Below are positions 62,531 to 64,000 of a stretch of DNA of 64,000 nt, in pieces (within the stretch, counting starts at the first letter, position 1; each line of letters starts with the position of its first letter). The DNA comes from Zanthoxylum bungeanum (lineage: Eukaryota; Streptophyta; Magnoliopsida; Sapindales; Rutaceae). The translations under genes were made by a program, and so were the position numbers. The DNA lies in assembly GCA_019454045.1 (NCBI GenBank), contig SKCR01007812.1, forward strand, positions 930,001-994,000, read 5' to 3'. The notes under the pieces were generated by a model that searched no databases, was not told where the DNA came from, and saw nothing but the letters and a program-made list of their open reading frames with translations.

Positions 62531-62711
62531 GTCCCCAAGGGGCCGGGCGTGGCTTGATGGTGTAGGGTCCAGGATCTCACCTTGAGGTTCTGGGTTCGAT
62601 TTCAGGGGGTGTACTTCTTGTAAGAGCTTGGGACCGGTGGTTTTACCTGCGCCGCGGCCCAAAATGAGTGGTTTGGTGGCGGAGTTTCCAACGTTCAAAA
62701 AAAAAAAAAAA
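62531..62711 (+). mobile_element. tRNA-derived SINE with 17-bp target-site duplication
   Basis: The 17-bp flanks AAAGTTAGGAAGCTTCA lie at 62514-62530 and 62712-62728. The body starts GTCCCCAAGGGGCCGGGCG and has an RNA polymerase III A box (TGGCTTGATGG, 62550-62560) and B box (GGTTCGATTTC, 62593-62603). It ends in a poly(A) run just before the second flank. Internal Pol III boxes, a poly(A) end and a long duplication define a SINE moved by LINE machinery. The perfect flanks suggest a fairly recent insertion. Confidence 0.93.
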
Positions 62712-62728
62712 AAAGTTAGGAAGCTTCA

Positions 62729-63817
62729 TTAATTCTTAGATTTTAATATTAAATTTAGGAAAATTAAAGTCTCACTTTGCAACTCAACTCAAATTATAAA
62801 CCAACCCATTTTTCAATATTAATATGAAGCTTCGCCTGCTTTGAATTGTCAAAATAAAACTAAATCAAGCTGAACGAGTATTGCATGCTTATAACAAAAA
62901 TTCCTGAAAAATCAAACTGTTTAAAATAAATAATTTATTGGGATTGAATAGCCTTTCAAAGATTCCTGCAAGGTCCATTCATCATCTTAATTTACTGGCA
63001 ATTTTTTTATTTTTATTTTTAATTATTAATGGGATGGCATGATGACAATTATTATGAAAATAATTCATCTTTAGTTTATATATTTGGTTGTGGGAAAAAA
63101 AAAAATTAAACAGACTAAAAGTTTATCCTTTATAAAAAGCGAGGAGATGTTTATTATATAATTAATAAGCTCAAACCAATCTTAATTCTCACATTTTATG
63201 AAGTTGATCATAACAGATTCGTAATAATGATTAAAAAAAAAATATTAAAAAGAAAAATTTATCTGAAAGAAACTTGTTATTGAATTATCACAGTTACCAT
63301 TTCAATGTCTAAAAGGGTGAGAGAAATAAATTGTGAACTATGGTGTTATTTTAATTTAAAATTTTGATATTTTTATTCATAATGAATATTAAAATTAAAA
63401 TAATATATATTGATGTGATCATCAACCATTATATAACTCATAATTTGTGCTAAAATTTTAAGTAAAAAGAAAAAAGAAAGTAAGATAGCATAATCTAAAT
63501 TTTAAATATATAATATTATTCATCCATTTTTCTATATCAATCATTTATTTTGATTATGATCAGCCATTTGGTTCTATTTTAGTGTCAATAATTTGTTCTT
63601 TAAAACACATTAATCGATTTGACTGGTAAAAATTTTGGAATCGATTTAATTTACAACAATCTTAGGGGGGATTACACTTAATTTACATATGAAATTATGT
63701 TTGATTAGAAAACAAAAATAATAATAAATCAACAACAAATTTACCGAGTTTGTGCACTTTTTTCCTCTAGTCCTCACTAACTTGCTTTTGTCTTCAAACT
63801 AAATATTTTGTATTAAC
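62729..63817. other. AT-rich spacer
   Basis: No supported gene, repeat or regulatory site. Confidence 0.5.
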
Positions 63818-64000
63818 TAGGGATGGCAAAATCCGGATTCGGACCCATATTTGGTCGGATCCGGAAGCATTTTAGTTAGTCCGAGTCTATCCGGTCATGA
63901 TCCGGATACCCAGGTCTACCCGGTCCGAATTCGGATACCCGATTTATTATTATTATTATTTTCTTAATTTTTAATTATATTCTATTATATATATATGCAT
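63818..64000. mobile_element. Left end of a hAT-like element, cut by the window edge
   Basis: TAGGGATGGCAAAATCCGG at 63818 is a typical hAT terminus. It is followed by GGATCCGG / TCCGGAT words repeated in both orientations, the subterminal pattern of such elements. The other end is outside the window. Confidence 0.55.

Overview
This window is nuclear DNA from a flowering plant, most likely a eudicot. The evidence is a complete zeta-carotene desaturase gene with 14 GT-AG exons, two plant-specific genes of unknown function (DUF2358 and DUF868 families), AT-rich spacers, and many plant-type transposable elements (Ty1/copia, Ty3/gypsy, TRIM, hAT, MULE-like and Harbinger-like elements, and a tRNA-derived SINE). 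I see no CRISPR array, rRNA gene or convincing tRNA gene, and nothing bacterial or organellar.

Layout, left to right. 1-11708: the last five exons of a gene for a tail-anchored membrane protein. They are split by a 10.3-kb copia element (783-11065, minus strand) that landed on a splice-donor boundary. 14790-16170: a tandem TRIM array with four LTRs and three internal domains. 16282-18150: a deleted hAT element. 19333-23629: ZDS, the carotenoid pathway gene. 24097-24485: a short hAT-type element. 25004-28379: a seven-exon DUF2358 gene with an inverted-repeat MITE in an intron. 29555-30637 (minus): a single-exon DUF868 gene. 31786-38667: two MITEs and a long gene-poor AT-rich spacer.

38668-49899 is an old gypsy-type LTR element. 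Inside it are a solo copia-type LTR, a second gypsy (Tat-like) LTR segment and a decayed hAT transposon with its transposase pseudogene. 50731-50945 is a fossil RNase H-like domain. 50998-57484 is a 3.2-kb direct tandem duplication in which both copies carry the same small LTR element with the same target-site duplication. 58334-59595 is a Harbinger-like element, 59999-62040 a CpG-decayed gypsy 5' end with a broken gag, 62531-62711 a SINE with a 17-bp target-site duplication, and another hAT-like end starts at 63818.

The three complete host genes (ZDS, DUF2358, DUF868) have intact reading frames and do not form an obvious functional cluster. The main interest is in transposon structure: the copia insertion at a splice site, the indel-dominated differences between its LTRs (which hint at residual sequencing error in repeats), the multi-LTR TRIM array, and the tandem duplication whose transposon core looks more diverged than its flanks. 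I did not find a clearly new biological system.
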